Origin: an uncultured Ruminococcus sp.
GTDB lineage: Bacteria > Bacillota > Clostridia > Oscillospirales > Acutalibacteraceae
Assembly: GCA_902797065.1 (NCBI GenBank)
Contig: CADBRK010000068.1
Span: 1 to 17,661 of the forward strand
Direction of reading: 5' to 3'
DNA length: 17,661 bases
The notes beneath the pieces were generated by a model. That model searched no databases and was not told the DNA's origin. It saw only the letters and a program-made list of their open reading frames with translations. The position numbers and the translations under genes are program-made. Every line of letters begins with the position of its first letter. Position 1 is the first letter of the stretch. Below are positions 1 through 6,619 of the stretch, in pieces.

Positions 1-1020
1 CTTTTGCCACAGACCTTTGACCGCCGGGAACGGAGGACGGGGACGAGGCATACCGCGCTTGCCCTCGATGGAGTTAAGGAGCGCTGTTTCTTCACCGCAT
101 ACGAATGCGCCTGCGCCGAGTCTGATATTTGCACGGAACGAGAAATCTGTTCCGAGAATGTTGTCACCGAGAATACCGAGTTCAGTCATCTGATCGATAG
201 CCTTCTGCAAACGGTTTACAGCGATAGGATACTCTGCACGAACGTAGAAATAACCCTCGGAAGCGCCGATAGCGTATCCTGCGATCATCATACCTTCGAT
301 TACTGCGAACGGGTTGCCTTCGAGAATGGAACGATCCATAAATGCGCCCGGGTCGCCCTCGTCGCCGTTACAAACGACATACTTCTGATCTGCATCGTTT
401 GCATATGCGAAAGACCACTTTCTGCCTGTCGGGAAACCTGCGCCGCCGCGGCCTCTGAGTCCCGAAGCGAGAACCTCGTCAATAACCTCCTGCTGTGTCA
501 TCGTGAGGGCTTTCTGGATACCCTTGAATGCGCCGTAGCCCATAGCTTCGTTTATATCCTCGGCATTGATAAGTCCGCAGCCGTGGAGAGCAACTCTCTT
601 CTGCTTTTTATAGAAGTTGATGTCATCCTGCTTCTGAACTTTTTCATTTGTTGCAGGATCAATATAGAGAAGTCTCTCTACGATTTGATTCTCTACAAGG
701 TCTGTCTTTACGATCTCTTCAACGTCCTCAACCTTTACAAGGCGATAAAGCGTATCCTCGGGGAATATCTTAACAAAAGGACCCTGTGAGCAGAAACCGA
801 AGCAGCCTACCTGGTTTACGGTAACCTTATCAGCAAGACCGTACTGCTCGAGAAGCTCTCTGAACTTTGCGGTGATAGCGTCCGAATTTGATGAAAGACA
901 GCCTGTACCGCCGCAGAGAACCACTGCGCGTTTGCCGTTTGAGCCGTCTAATTTATTCTTAAAGCACTCGGTACAGTTATGAGTAACCTGATCGAGCTGT
1001 TCACTTGTAGTTATTTTCAT
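1..1020 (-). CDS. hydB: NuoF-like flavoprotein subunit of NAD-dependent [FeFe] hydrogenase (HydB type), 3' end off window
   Basis: The 340 codons in view run off the left edge without a stop. The product would oxidise or reduce NAD(H) at FMN and pass electrons to Fe-S clusters of a cytoplasmic multisubunit hydrogenase. Residues 30-100 form a thioredoxin-like [2Fe-2S] domain with Cys36, Cys41, Cys73 and Cys77. The NuoF core follows: the FMN loop with RGRGGAGFPTGRKW at about 189-202, the NADH-binding stretch GDEGDPGAFMDR at 219-230, and GAGAFVCGEETAL at 302-314. The SLBB and [4Fe-4S] parts of the family would lie outside the window. The ATG follows the hydC stop by two bases and has an AAGGAGG site inside the end of hydC, so the two are co-transcribed and probably translationally coupled. 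The N-terminal [2Fe-2S] extension fits HydB/HndC-type hydrogenase subunits better than respiratory complex I. A NAD-linked formate dehydrogenase partner remains possible because no catalytic subunit is in view. Confidence 0.88.
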   Translation of the reverse strand, partial: MKITTSEQLDQVTHNCTECFKNKLDGSNGKRAVVLCGGTGCLSSNSDAITAKFRELLEQYGLADKVTVNQVGCFGFCSQGPFVKIFPEDTLYRLVKVEDVEEIVKTDLVENQIVERLLYIDPATNEKVQKQDDINFYKKQKRVALHGCGLINAEDINEAMGYGAFKGIQKALTMTQQEVIDEVLASGLRGRGGAGFPTGRKWSFAYANDADQKYVVCNGDEGDPGAFMDRSILEGNPFAVIEGMMIAGYAIGASEGYFYVRAEYPIAVNRLQKAIDQMTELGILGDNILGTDFSFRANIRLGAGAFVCGEETALLNSIEGKRGMPRPRPPFPAVKGLWQK

Positions 1021-1022
1021 TG

Positions 1023-1505
1023 TTATGCCTCCTTACTGCGGTATTCTGCGATAACCTGCGAAACCTGACTTGTTTCCATCTTCGGGTATACAGTGCCGTT
1101 TATGGTAACAGCCGGAGCAATGCCGCATGCGCCGATGCAGCGAAGTGCATCGATCGTAAACATTCCGTCTTCTGTTGTTTCACCCGGAGCGATGCCGAGT
1201 TCATCGCAGAATGCGTCGATGATCTGCTGAGCGCCTTTTACGTAGCAAGCTGTACCGAGGCAGCATCCGATGATGTACTTGCCCTTCGGTTTAAGAGAGA
1301 AGAACGAATAGAATGTAACAACTCCGTAGATCTCTGCAACGCTGATACCTGTCTTTGCCGAAACGATCTCCTGAACATCAACGGGAACATAACCGTACTC
1401 CTTCTGAATGTCACTGAGGATCATCATCAGCGGTGTTTTGTCGTTTGCATGTCTGTCGCAGATCTCATTGATCTGCTTAACAGCAGCTTCACTTAATTTT
1501 TGCAT
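1023..1505 (-). CDS. hydC: NuoE-like [2Fe-2S] subunit of NAD-dependent hydrogenase (HydC type)
   Basis: This 160-residue protein of the complex I 24 kDa (NuoE) family carries a thioredoxin-like [2Fe-2S] domain. An N-terminal helical part (1-65, with the family's YGVVTFYSFF at 60-69) precedes the cluster ligands Cys82-x4-Cys87 and Cys123-x3-Cys127. Its role would be to relay electrons next to the NuoF-like flavoprotein encoded immediately downstream. I chose ATG 1505 because a strong AAAGGAGG site lies at 1511-1518, five bases upstream. The open frame continues 10 codons further to 1535, but that start would ignore this site. The gene is the first of its operon, facing a divergent Crp/Fnr regulator across a gap with two palindromes. 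The pairing hydC-hydB is known from electron-bifurcating HydABC hydrogenases; assigning that complex here is inference. Confidence 0.9.
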   Translation of the reverse strand: MQKLSEAAVKQINEICDRHANDKTPLMMILSDIQKEYGYVPVDVQEIVSAKTGISVAEIYGVVTFYSFFSLKPKGKYIIGCCLGTACYVKGAQQIIDAFCDELGIAPGETTEDGMFTIDALRCIGACGIAPAVTINGTVYPKMETSQVSQVIAEYRSKEA

Positions 1506-1617
1506 AGTAACCTCCTTTAAATATAAAACGGACAAATAATACTGTTAGAGTTTCATCCGAAATACAGCGCATTTCCGCACTGTAATTACATACAATAATA
1601 TTTGACTCTAAAAAAAC

Positions 1618-1633
1618 TGTTGCATTCACAACA
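1618..1633. promoter_or_regulatory. Palindromic operator candidate 1
   Basis: TGTTGCATTCACAACA is an inverted repeat with 5-base perfect arms (TGTTG/CAACA) around six bases. It overlaps the expected -35 region of the rightward TATAAT at 1643-1648, so a bound protein should block that promoter. It also sits about 37-41 bases upstream of leftward starts that would follow TATTAT or TATTGT at 1592-1600. Arm length and spacing fit a dimeric winged-helix regulator. The adjacent Crp/Fnr gene product is the first candidate and Rex a second. Confidence 0.65.
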
Positions 1634-1642
1634 ATAATGAGT

Positions 1643-1648
1643 TATAAT
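1643..1648 (+). promoter_or_regulatory. -10 element, possible promoter of the Crp/Fnr regulator gene
   Basis: This is a perfect TATAAT on the plus strand. At a 17-base spacer the -35 would be TTGCAT (1620-1625), a weak match that lies inside operator candidate 1. The start would be near 1655, giving a leader of about 170 bases that contains operator candidate 2. This arrangement would allow autoregulation. It is inferred from sequence only. Confidence 0.4.
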
Positions 1649-1717
1649 GAATAGATGAACAATAAAACCGAAATATGGATACACTTTTTTATTATACATT
1701 ATCATTATACTATCGCT

Positions 1718-1726
1718 ATTGTATCA
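1718..1726 (-). promoter_or_regulatory. Extended -10 element, candidate hydCB promoter
   Basis: Read on the minus strand this is TGATACAAT, an extended -10 (TGn plus TACAAT, one mismatch to TATAAT). The matching -35 position is poor, as expected for an activator-dependent promoter. The predicted start at 1711 places the centre of operator candidate 2 at -41.5, the classical class II position for Crp/Fnr activators. The leader to hydC would be about 205 bases. Other TATAAT-like hexamers nearby could serve instead. Confidence 0.4.
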
Positions 1727-1744
1727 CATTTTTCGTCAAAAAAC

Positions 1745-1760
1745 TGTTGCAACCGCAACA
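1745..1760. promoter_or_regulatory. Palindromic operator candidate 2
   Basis: TGTTGCAACCGCAACA has perfect 6-base arms (TGTTGC/GCAACA) around four bases. It shares the TGTTG-N6-CAACA pattern, spacing and flanking AC/A bases with operator candidate 1, 127 bases away centre to centre. Two such matches in one 319-base gap beside a regulator gene are unlikely to be chance. It differs from the clostridial Rex consensus (TTGTTAA-N4-TTAACAA), sharing only the TGTT-N8-AACA core. Confidence 0.68.
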
Positions 1761-1824
1761 ATGATATATAAAATATATAAAAAATTAATGGTTACAAAAT
1801 TATTACTTGAAGGATATATAAAAA

Positions 1825-2454
1825 ATGGTTTCTAAAAATGCGGAAAAACAGGAACGAATAAAAACAATAACAGACTGCGAGTCAAAAAGGTATGCAACAT
1901 TTGTAAAGGGAGATGTTATTCTTTCACTGAGTACACATTCAGGGCTTGTAGGGCTTCTGCTTGAAGGCAGCGCGTCGATCATGACGATAGACGAGAACGG
2001 CAGGGAGAGTATTTCTGATTTTCTTACGGCGGGCGACAGCTTCGGCGAATACATTATCATGCCGCTTGAATCAATGGAATACATTGTTGTAGCTGAAACA
2101 GAATGCCGAGTCTTGTTTGTCAATTTTGAAAACATCATGCACAACTGCCGTCACAACTGTCAGAACCATGCAGATCTTATTAAAAAGATGCTACTGTTTA
2201 CATCTCAGCGTGCGCAGTATATGTCGCTGCACGTGGCGATACTCAGCAAAAAGTCGCTCAGAGAAAAGCTGCTTGCATATTTTGAGTACCTTCATCAGAC
2301 AGTACCTGATAATGATGTGATGACAATACCTATCACTTTTGACCGCCTTGCGAGCTATCTCGGTGCAGACAGAAGCGCCTTGATGCGTGAGATAAGAAGA
2401 ATGAACAACGACGGCATCATCTCTTCCGAGGGAAGAAAGATAAGAATGCTGTAA
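1825..2454 (+). CDS. Crp/Fnr-family transcriptional regulator
   Basis: This 209-residue protein has the two-domain Crp/Fnr layout. The cupin-like sensor domain (about 20-115) contains the LLEGSASI and FLTAGDSFGEY turns. The long dimer helix is about 117-155, and the winged helix about 165-209 has the recognition helix around LGADRSALMREIRRM (179-193). The residue matching Crp Glu181 is Ser here, so the operator should differ from the Crp and Fnr half-sites. The N-terminal Fnr cysteine cluster is absent; instead there are Cys18, Cys94 and a Cys108-x3-Cys112-x2-His115 group just before the dimer helix. The gene is transcribed away from hydCB and likely controls it and itself through the paired palindromes. 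The effector is unknown: redox, NO, heme or a small ligand are all possible. A GAAGG site lies 11 bases before ATG 1825. Confidence 0.88.
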   Translation: MVSKNAEKQERIKTITDCESKRYATFVKGDVILSLSTHSGLVGLLLEGSASIMTIDENGRESISDFLTAGDSFGEYIIMPLESMEYIVVAETECRVLFVNFENIMHNCRHNCQNHADLIKKMLLFTSQRAQYMSLHVAILSKKSLREKLLAYFEYLHQTVPDNDVMTIPITFDRLASYLGADRSALMREIRRMNNDGIISSEGRKIRML

Positions 2455-2556
2455 ATGCGTTTATTCAAATAAACTCGGAAAATAAAACCTATATTGGTAT
2501 TATATCGGAGCACATGAACCATAATAGTATTATCACTTTTGAAAGGATATGCTGCT

Positions 2557-2703
2557 ATGGCTTCTTTTTCATTGATATTTATCTATTTGATTATCACTTT
2601 ATTTGCGAATGCCGATCCCGTTTTGCTGTTGGGAGTATTTCTTATCTTAGCAGGTTTTGGCGGGTTTGTGCTGCTGAAGATCCACGAGAGGAATAAACGA
2701 TAA
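2557..2703 (+). CDS. Small two-helix membrane protein (48 aa)
   Basis: This short frame was found by reading. It starts at ATG 2557 behind an AAAGGA site (2542-2547) at a good spacing and ends at TAA 2701-2703. The product begins MASFSLIFIYLIITLFANAD and consists of two hydrophobic segments (about 4-17 and 21-40) joined by NADP, followed by a basic tail ending HERNKR. That pattern suggests a membrane hairpin with its charged end in the cytoplasm. The overlapping open frame 2514-2696 is in another phase, has no ribosome binding site and lacks such organisation. No known family is recognised. The gap around it (2455-2861) holds nothing else except the promoter of the next gene. Expression is unproven. 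Confidence 0.55.
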   Translation: MASFSLIFIYLIITLFANADPVLLLGVFLILAGFGGFVLLKIHERNKR

Positions 2704-2773
2704 CCACAACATCTTTTTTGATTGTTTGTTTAATAATGTACCCTTGAATTTTTTGATCGGAGTCTATTTCTTA

Positions 2774-2801
2774 TTGACATTGAAAAAAATTGTGTTATAA
2801 T
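2774..2801 (+). promoter_or_regulatory. Strong sigma-A promoter of the dual C39/dockerin gene
   Basis: The -35 is a perfect TTGACA (2774-2779) and the -10 a perfect TATAAT (2796-2801), separated by 16 bases, with an extended TG at 2793-2794. The expected start is near 2808, giving a leader of about 54 bases before ATG 2862. This is the best promoter in the window and suggests the secreted protein can be made abundantly without an activator. Confidence 0.8.
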
Positions 2802-2861
2802 TAACTCGTCTATTGTCAGCAAACCCGTTTGACTCAATATAGCAAGAAAGGAATTTGGATA

Positions 2862-4865
2862 ATGAAAAGGATAACATCGTTGTTAATCGCACTGTTGCTG
2901 ATGTGTACTATACCTTTTACATCATTTGCCGATGAATCGGATCTCAACAACTCAAAGACGGAAATAAAAAAGCTTCTGTATATTTCACAGGTAAATAAAG
3001 CCATCGAAGTTGCAAACATTTTGCAGTATCCGGAGCTTCCCACTGGGTGTGAGAGTGTTGCTCTCACTATATTGCTTAATCATCTCGGCTATCCTGCCGA
3101 TAAGCTTGAAATTGCAAGAAAATATTTGCCTAAGCTTGATTTTTACTGGGAGAACGACCAGCTGTACGGTGCCGATATAAAAACAACATTTGCCGGTGAT
3201 CCCGAATCAAAGAATGCCTACGGGTGTTTTGCACCATGTATTATCACAGCCGCCGAAAGCTTTTTTACCGATAAGGGATATGACGGAGAAGCAGTCGATT
3301 TAACCGGAACTCCGTTTGAGGAACTGCTTTCAAAATATATCGACAACGACATACCTGTTCTGATATGGATAACGGGGTGGGGTCTTGCGGAGCCTGTATA
3401 TACGGATTCATGGCGTACCCCCGAAGGAGGTACTGTTTTGTGGCCGGGAAACGAGCACTGCGTCGTATTGACAGGATATGACGACGATGCCGGCATTGTC
3501 CGTGTTTCCGACCCGATGGAAGGCAATGTTACATATGATTATGAAACGCTTAAGAAAAGGTACATCGAACTTGGTCAGCAAGCGGTACGCATAAAAACAA
3601 GCAGAGATACTGATACGGATACCAAAAGACCTGAACCGGACAGCATTATCGGAGATACAAACGGAGACGGTAAAATCACCGCAAAAGACAGTATCAGCAT
3701 ACAGCGTTATGTAATCAATCTGCTGCAGCTCGATGATTATCAGCTCGCATTGTCCGATGTAAATACCGACGGAAAAGTCACAAATAAAGATTCACTGTCG
3801 ATACTCAGATATACTATTTCTTTGTCTGATAATAATCAAACAGGAAAAGAATTAAAGAGTACTATTTTAGGCGAATGGACAAACAGTGTCAAAGATGATT
3901 ATACCAATCTGTCTTTCAGCGAGAATGGAACTGTTTCTATACAATCCGCAAAAACTCCATGGTCAACTATTGCTTCTTGGAGTATGGTACGCAACGAGAT
4001 CACGGTATCGTTGTTTGGTCAGAAGCATATCTACATATATAGTAACGGTTCTCTGGTAAAATCTACCGATAACACCTCTATATTTGTTCGGGATACATCG
4101 TCACCCGAGAAAGAAACCGACGATCCGAATCGTGATAATGGTAAAGAAACCGCCGATCAAGGTATAAAAGAAACTCCCGATGAATCAGATAAAGAAACTC
4201 AGGATCAGGGCATTAGGGACGATGATCCTCCTGAAAAAAGCACGAGAAAACAAATCGACGTTGAGAATATGCTCCAGAATCCCGATCTTCCCACCGGATG
4301 TGAAAGCGTTTTATTGACAATAGTTCTAAATTATTTTGGCTACCCGGCAGATAAATTTGAAATAGTCAGAAAATATCTTCCGAAGCAGTCATTTTATTAC
4401 GTTGACGGAGAGCTTTACGGCGCTGATTTCAGAACCACCTTTGCAGGCGATCCGGAAGACCCGGATTCCTACGGCTGCTATGCGCCGTGCATTGTTACCA
4501 CAGCAAATAATTATTTTGCCGATAAAAATCTTAACGGTAAGGCATATGATCTCTCATCGACAGATTTTGAGACGCTTCTTTCCGATTATATCGACAATGA
4601 CATTCCGCTTATTATCTGGATAACGAATTACGATCTTGAACCTTCGTCCCTTTCGACTGTCTGGAAGACCCCCGACGGACAAACAGTACAATGGCGCAGA
4701 CCTGAACATTGCGTTGTTCTTACAGGTTATGACCGTGAGAAAGGTATTGTTTATACGTCAGATCCTCTCTATGGGAATAAAGGATATGATTATGATACGC
4801 TTGTTGCTCGATTCAATGAAATGGGTAAACAAGCTGTGCTGATAAGAAATAGACAGAATAGTTAA
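2862..4865 (+). CDS. Secreted dockerin protein with two C39-like cysteine-peptidase domains
   Basis: The 667-residue product starts with a signal peptide (1 to about 23, ending TSFA). The first Peptidase_C39_2-like domain (about 50-245) has Cys63 in LPTGCES, His199 in EHCVVLTGYD and Asp217 in SDP. A type I dockerin (about 262-322) carries two calcium loops, DTNGDGKITAKD and DVNTDGKVTNKD. A small beta-rich, lipocalin-like region (about 333-410) is followed by an acidic Lys-Glu-Thr-rich linker (411-462). A second C39-like domain (about 466-664) has Cys480, His616 and Asp634. The two peptidase-like domains are about 70% identical over their first 75 residues and each has an extra GC-x2-PC pair. 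The dockerin should bind a cohesin on a scaffoldin or the cell surface. Substrate is unknown; these domains are not fused to an ABC transporter, so bacteriocin leader cleavage is not implied. I chose ATG 2862 because of AAAGGA at 2847-2852; the frame opens earlier at a TTG (2829) without a site. Confidence 0.87.
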   Translation: MKRITSLLIALLLMCTIPFTSFADESDLNNSKTEIKKLLYISQVNKAIEVANILQYPELPTGCESVALTILLNHLGYPADKLEIARKYLPKLDFYWENDQLYGADIKTTFAGDPESKNAYGCFAPCIITAAESFFTDKGYDGEAVDLTGTPFEELLSKYIDNDIPVLIWITGWGLAEPVYTDSWRTPEGGTVLWPGNEHCVVLTGYDDDAGIVRVSDPMEGNVTYDYETLKKRYIELGQQAVRIKTSRDTDTDTKRPEPDSIIGDTNGDGKITAKDSISIQRYVINLLQLDDYQLALSDVNTDGKVTNKDSLSILRYTISLSDNNQTGKELKSTILGEWTNSVKDDYTNLSFSENGTVSIQSAKTPWSTIASWSMVRNEITVSLFGQKHIYIYSNGSLVKSTDNTSIFVRDTSSPEKETDDPNRDNGKETADQGIKETPDESDKETQDQGIRDDDPPEKSTRKQIDVENMLQNPDLPTGCESVLLTIVLNYFGYPADKFEIVRKYLPKQSFYYVDGELYGADFRTTFAGDPEDPDSYGCYAPCIVTTANNYFADKNLNGKAYDLSSTDFETLLSDYIDNDIPLIIWITNYDLEPSSLSTVWKTPDGQTVQWRRPEHCVVLTGYDREKGIVYTSDPLYGNKGYDYDTLVARFNEMGKQAVLIRNRQNS

Positions 4866-4880
4866 AAAAATTGGAATAAT

Positions 4881-4927
4881 AAAAACCGCACAACAGAACG
4901 TATTTGATGTTCTTTGTGCGGTTTTTT
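4881..4927. terminator. Bidirectional intrinsic terminator
   Basis: ACCGCACAA and AGAAC on the left arm pair with GTTCT and TTGTGCGGT on the right arm, around a loop near TATTTGAT. An A run precedes the stem and a T run follows, so it can end transcription in both directions. It lies 15 bases after the dockerin gene and immediately after the stop of the convergent CotH-like gene, serving both. Confidence 0.9.
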
Positions 4928-4929
4928 GC

Positions 4930-6477
4930 TTACCCGATTGAGTTGTTGAAGGTATTCATTATTTTAGAGCGGTATTGTTCGTATGACATATTTGTTTCAT
5001 CTCCGCCGTTTTCGTCTCCGTCAAGGCTGAATTTGAATTCACCGGTCTGATTTGCAAAAGTCATATATGGAGTGATAATACTCTCATAATTTGCTTTTGC
5101 TTTGTCATACATCTTGTTAAAATCCTCACTGCTTGTAAGCATCTCTGTCTCGGAAAGTTTCTTTAATGCGTCGGTGTATTTATCTTTTACATATGTAAGA
5201 CTCGGGAGCGCATCGCTTGTGATGGTGTTCTTTATGAGCAGGTTTCTCTGTTCGCCCATAAATGCCGACTTGTTTGAGTAAGGATCGATCTTGGTGCAGT
5301 CGATATTCAAACCGCGTGTTATACCTTCTGTACGATCGTTGTCATATACTATGAAGATTGCTTTTCCGTTGTCCTTACGGAAATAGATGTAATGGTTGTT
5401 GAAATTATTACGTATATCGTCGGGGTCTGCTGCGAAATACTCTGCTGCCATGAAATTAGCATAGCTGTCAACGTCGAGTACCTTTTCAAGATCTTCTTGT
5501 GTAATATCGGGGTTGTTTACAACATTAAGGAAATTGATAAGTGATTCGTGCTTTGAAGTTTTCTTGTTGGTCTTTAAGTTGAAGTTGAACTTTTTGCCTT
5601 CGGAATTTTTCTGTATGCCGTATGAGTCGTCTGTACTGTAAGTTACGCCTCTCCAGCGTCCCGTGCGGTTACCGGCATTATCACATTCTGACCACATACA
5701 CTTATATAGATCGCCGCCAAGCGCAGATTTAGGCAGCCTTTTCTCGAGAAATTCCTTGTCAACAGGCTCGTAGATCTTTACAAGACCGTAATTGTTGTTA
5801 TTGATTTTCATCTGAGAGAGACCGATCTTCTGTACAAGAGAATCATTTGATTCAAACAATTTTGTTGCGTAGATTTCTCTTATGTTTGTCTCGTCATAGC
5901 TTATGTTCCACTTTACGTCGAGCTCGTTCAAAGTTGCGAAGGTACGCTTTTTTCTGGCGTCTCTCTCGGATGCGTTGGCCCATTCTTTAACGTCTTCGCC
6001 GTACTCTTCCTGATCGTCAAATGTTTCGTCAAAGCTTAGCTTAAAGCTGCATAAATTCGGAGTTCCGTCATAGTCATAAAGCGGTGCGATAGACTGATTG
6101 CCTTTCAGACGAATGCCGGCTTCTTCAACTGTGTAGGTATCAGAATTGATCGTGAAAGTTACATCGGCCTTGCGGAAGACCTCTGATTTTTTGTTGTCGT
6201 CTGTTTCGGTGTACTTCTGAAAATCTTCCTGAAGCTTACTGATCTCGCTCTTTGTCATGAATATATCTACCGAAATCTTATTATCGAGGTCAAAGAGACG
6301 ATCATACAGTTCAAGTCCCTCGTTTTTTGTTTCTTTGTAGACGGTCGTGACGGTATCGGTGTAATCGGTAATGTACGAATTCTCATCAACACTGATGTAC
6401 TCTCTTTTGCCGAAGCAACCCGTAACCGCTGTCACGATCATTACTGCCATAACTACCGTAGAAATAATTTTTTTCAT
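4930..6477 (-). CDS. CotH-kinase-family lipoprotein
   Basis: This 515-residue protein begins with a lipoprotein signal (MKKII, hydrophobic core, VTGC with Cys21 as the likely lipidated residue), so it should be anchored on the outer face of the membrane. The rest matches the CotH protein-kinase-like family: GIRLKGNQS at 121-129, RTFATLNE at 178-185, EIYATKLF around 201-208, AAEYFAADPDDIRNNFNNHY at 344-363, and IVYDNDR at 376-382 with the acidic metal-binding pattern. CotH phosphorylates spore-coat proteins in Bacillus; in Ruminococcus, CotH modules are common among dockerin-bearing and surface proteins of unclear role. No dockerin is seen here. ATG 6477 is preferred because AGAAGG lies at 6488-6493; an upstream TTG at 6483 has no better site. 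It is convergent with the dockerin gene. Confidence 0.87.
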   Translation of the reverse strand: MKKIISTVVMAVMIVTAVTGCFGKREYISVDENSYITDYTDTVTTVYKETKNEGLELYDRLFDLDNKISVDIFMTKSEISKLQEDFQKYTETDDNKKSEVFRKADVTFTINSDTYTVEEAGIRLKGNQSIAPLYDYDGTPNLCSFKLSFDETFDDQEEYGEDVKEWANASERDARKKRTFATLNELDVKWNISYDETNIREIYATKLFESNDSLVQKIGLSQMKINNNNYGLVKIYEPVDKEFLEKRLPKSALGGDLYKCMWSECDNAGNRTGRWRGVTYSTDDSYGIQKNSEGKKFNFNLKTNKKTSKHESLINFLNVVNNPDITQEDLEKVLDVDSYANFMAAEYFAADPDDIRNNFNNHYIYFRKDNGKAIFIVYDNDRTEGITRGLNIDCTKIDPYSNKSAFMGEQRNLLIKNTITSDALPSLTYVKDKYTDALKKLSETEMLTSSEDFNKMYDKAKANYESIITPYMTFANQTGEFKFSLDGDENGGDETNMSYEQYRSKIMNTFNNSIG

Positions 6478-6505
6478 AACCAACAGGCCTTCTTTCTGTT
6501 TTTTT

Positions 6506-6514
6506 ATTATATCA
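6506..6514 (-). promoter_or_regulatory. Extended -10 promoter of the CotH-like gene
   Basis: The minus strand reads TGATATAAT, a perfect -10 with an extended TG. The -35 position is weak. The predicted start near 6499 leaves a leader of about 22 bases containing the AGAAGG ribosome binding site. Confidence 0.55.
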
Positions 6515-6619
6515 TATCATGACAATCTAAAGATAATCTAAAGGAATCTATTCTTTTGCATAAAAAAAATTTTTCCGTTAGGATAGCGATGCGGATGCAG
6601 AAAAATTCTTTTTAATATA

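Larger units (their letters stand above)
1506..1824. promoter_or_regulatory. Divergent control region between hydCB and Crp/Fnr regulator gene
   Basis: This 319-base A+T-rich stretch holds no convincing gene. It contains the hydC ribosome binding site (1511-1518), two TGTTG-N6-CAACA palindromes (1618-1633 and 1745-1760), an extended -10 element for leftward transcription (1718-1726), further TATAAT-like hexamers on the minus strand (1704-1709, 1691-1696 and a TATTAT at 1595-1600), and a perfect rightward TATAAT at 1643-1648 overlapped upstream by the first palindrome. The regulator's weak ribosome binding site GAAGG lies at 1809-1813. The many A+T hexamers make any single start-site assignment uncertain; the palindromes are the firm observation. 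Confidence 0.7.

Noticed and set aside
4..789. Long rightward open frame at the left edge
   Set aside because: It lies antisense to the NuoF-like gene, shows no domain, and is rich in Cys and Ser runs typical of an antisense shadow.
1020..1496. Rightward open frame opposite hydC
   Set aside because: It is antisense to the well-supported NuoE-like gene, whose motifs and ribosome binding site are clear.
1825..2454. Regulator as a true Fnr with an oxygen-sensing [4Fe-4S] cluster
   Set aside because: The N-terminal cysteine triplet of Fnr is absent; the remaining Cys/His are in a different part of the protein.
2514..2696. 60-codon frame overlapping the small membrane protein
   Set aside because: No ribosome binding site precedes it and its composition is unlike a folded protein; the frame starting at 2557 is much better.
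2862..4865. C39 domains as bacteriocin-leader peptidases of a bacteriocin system
   Set aside because: There is a signal peptide, no ABC transporter part, and no nearby GG-leader peptide, so the stand-alone secreted C39_2 type fits better.
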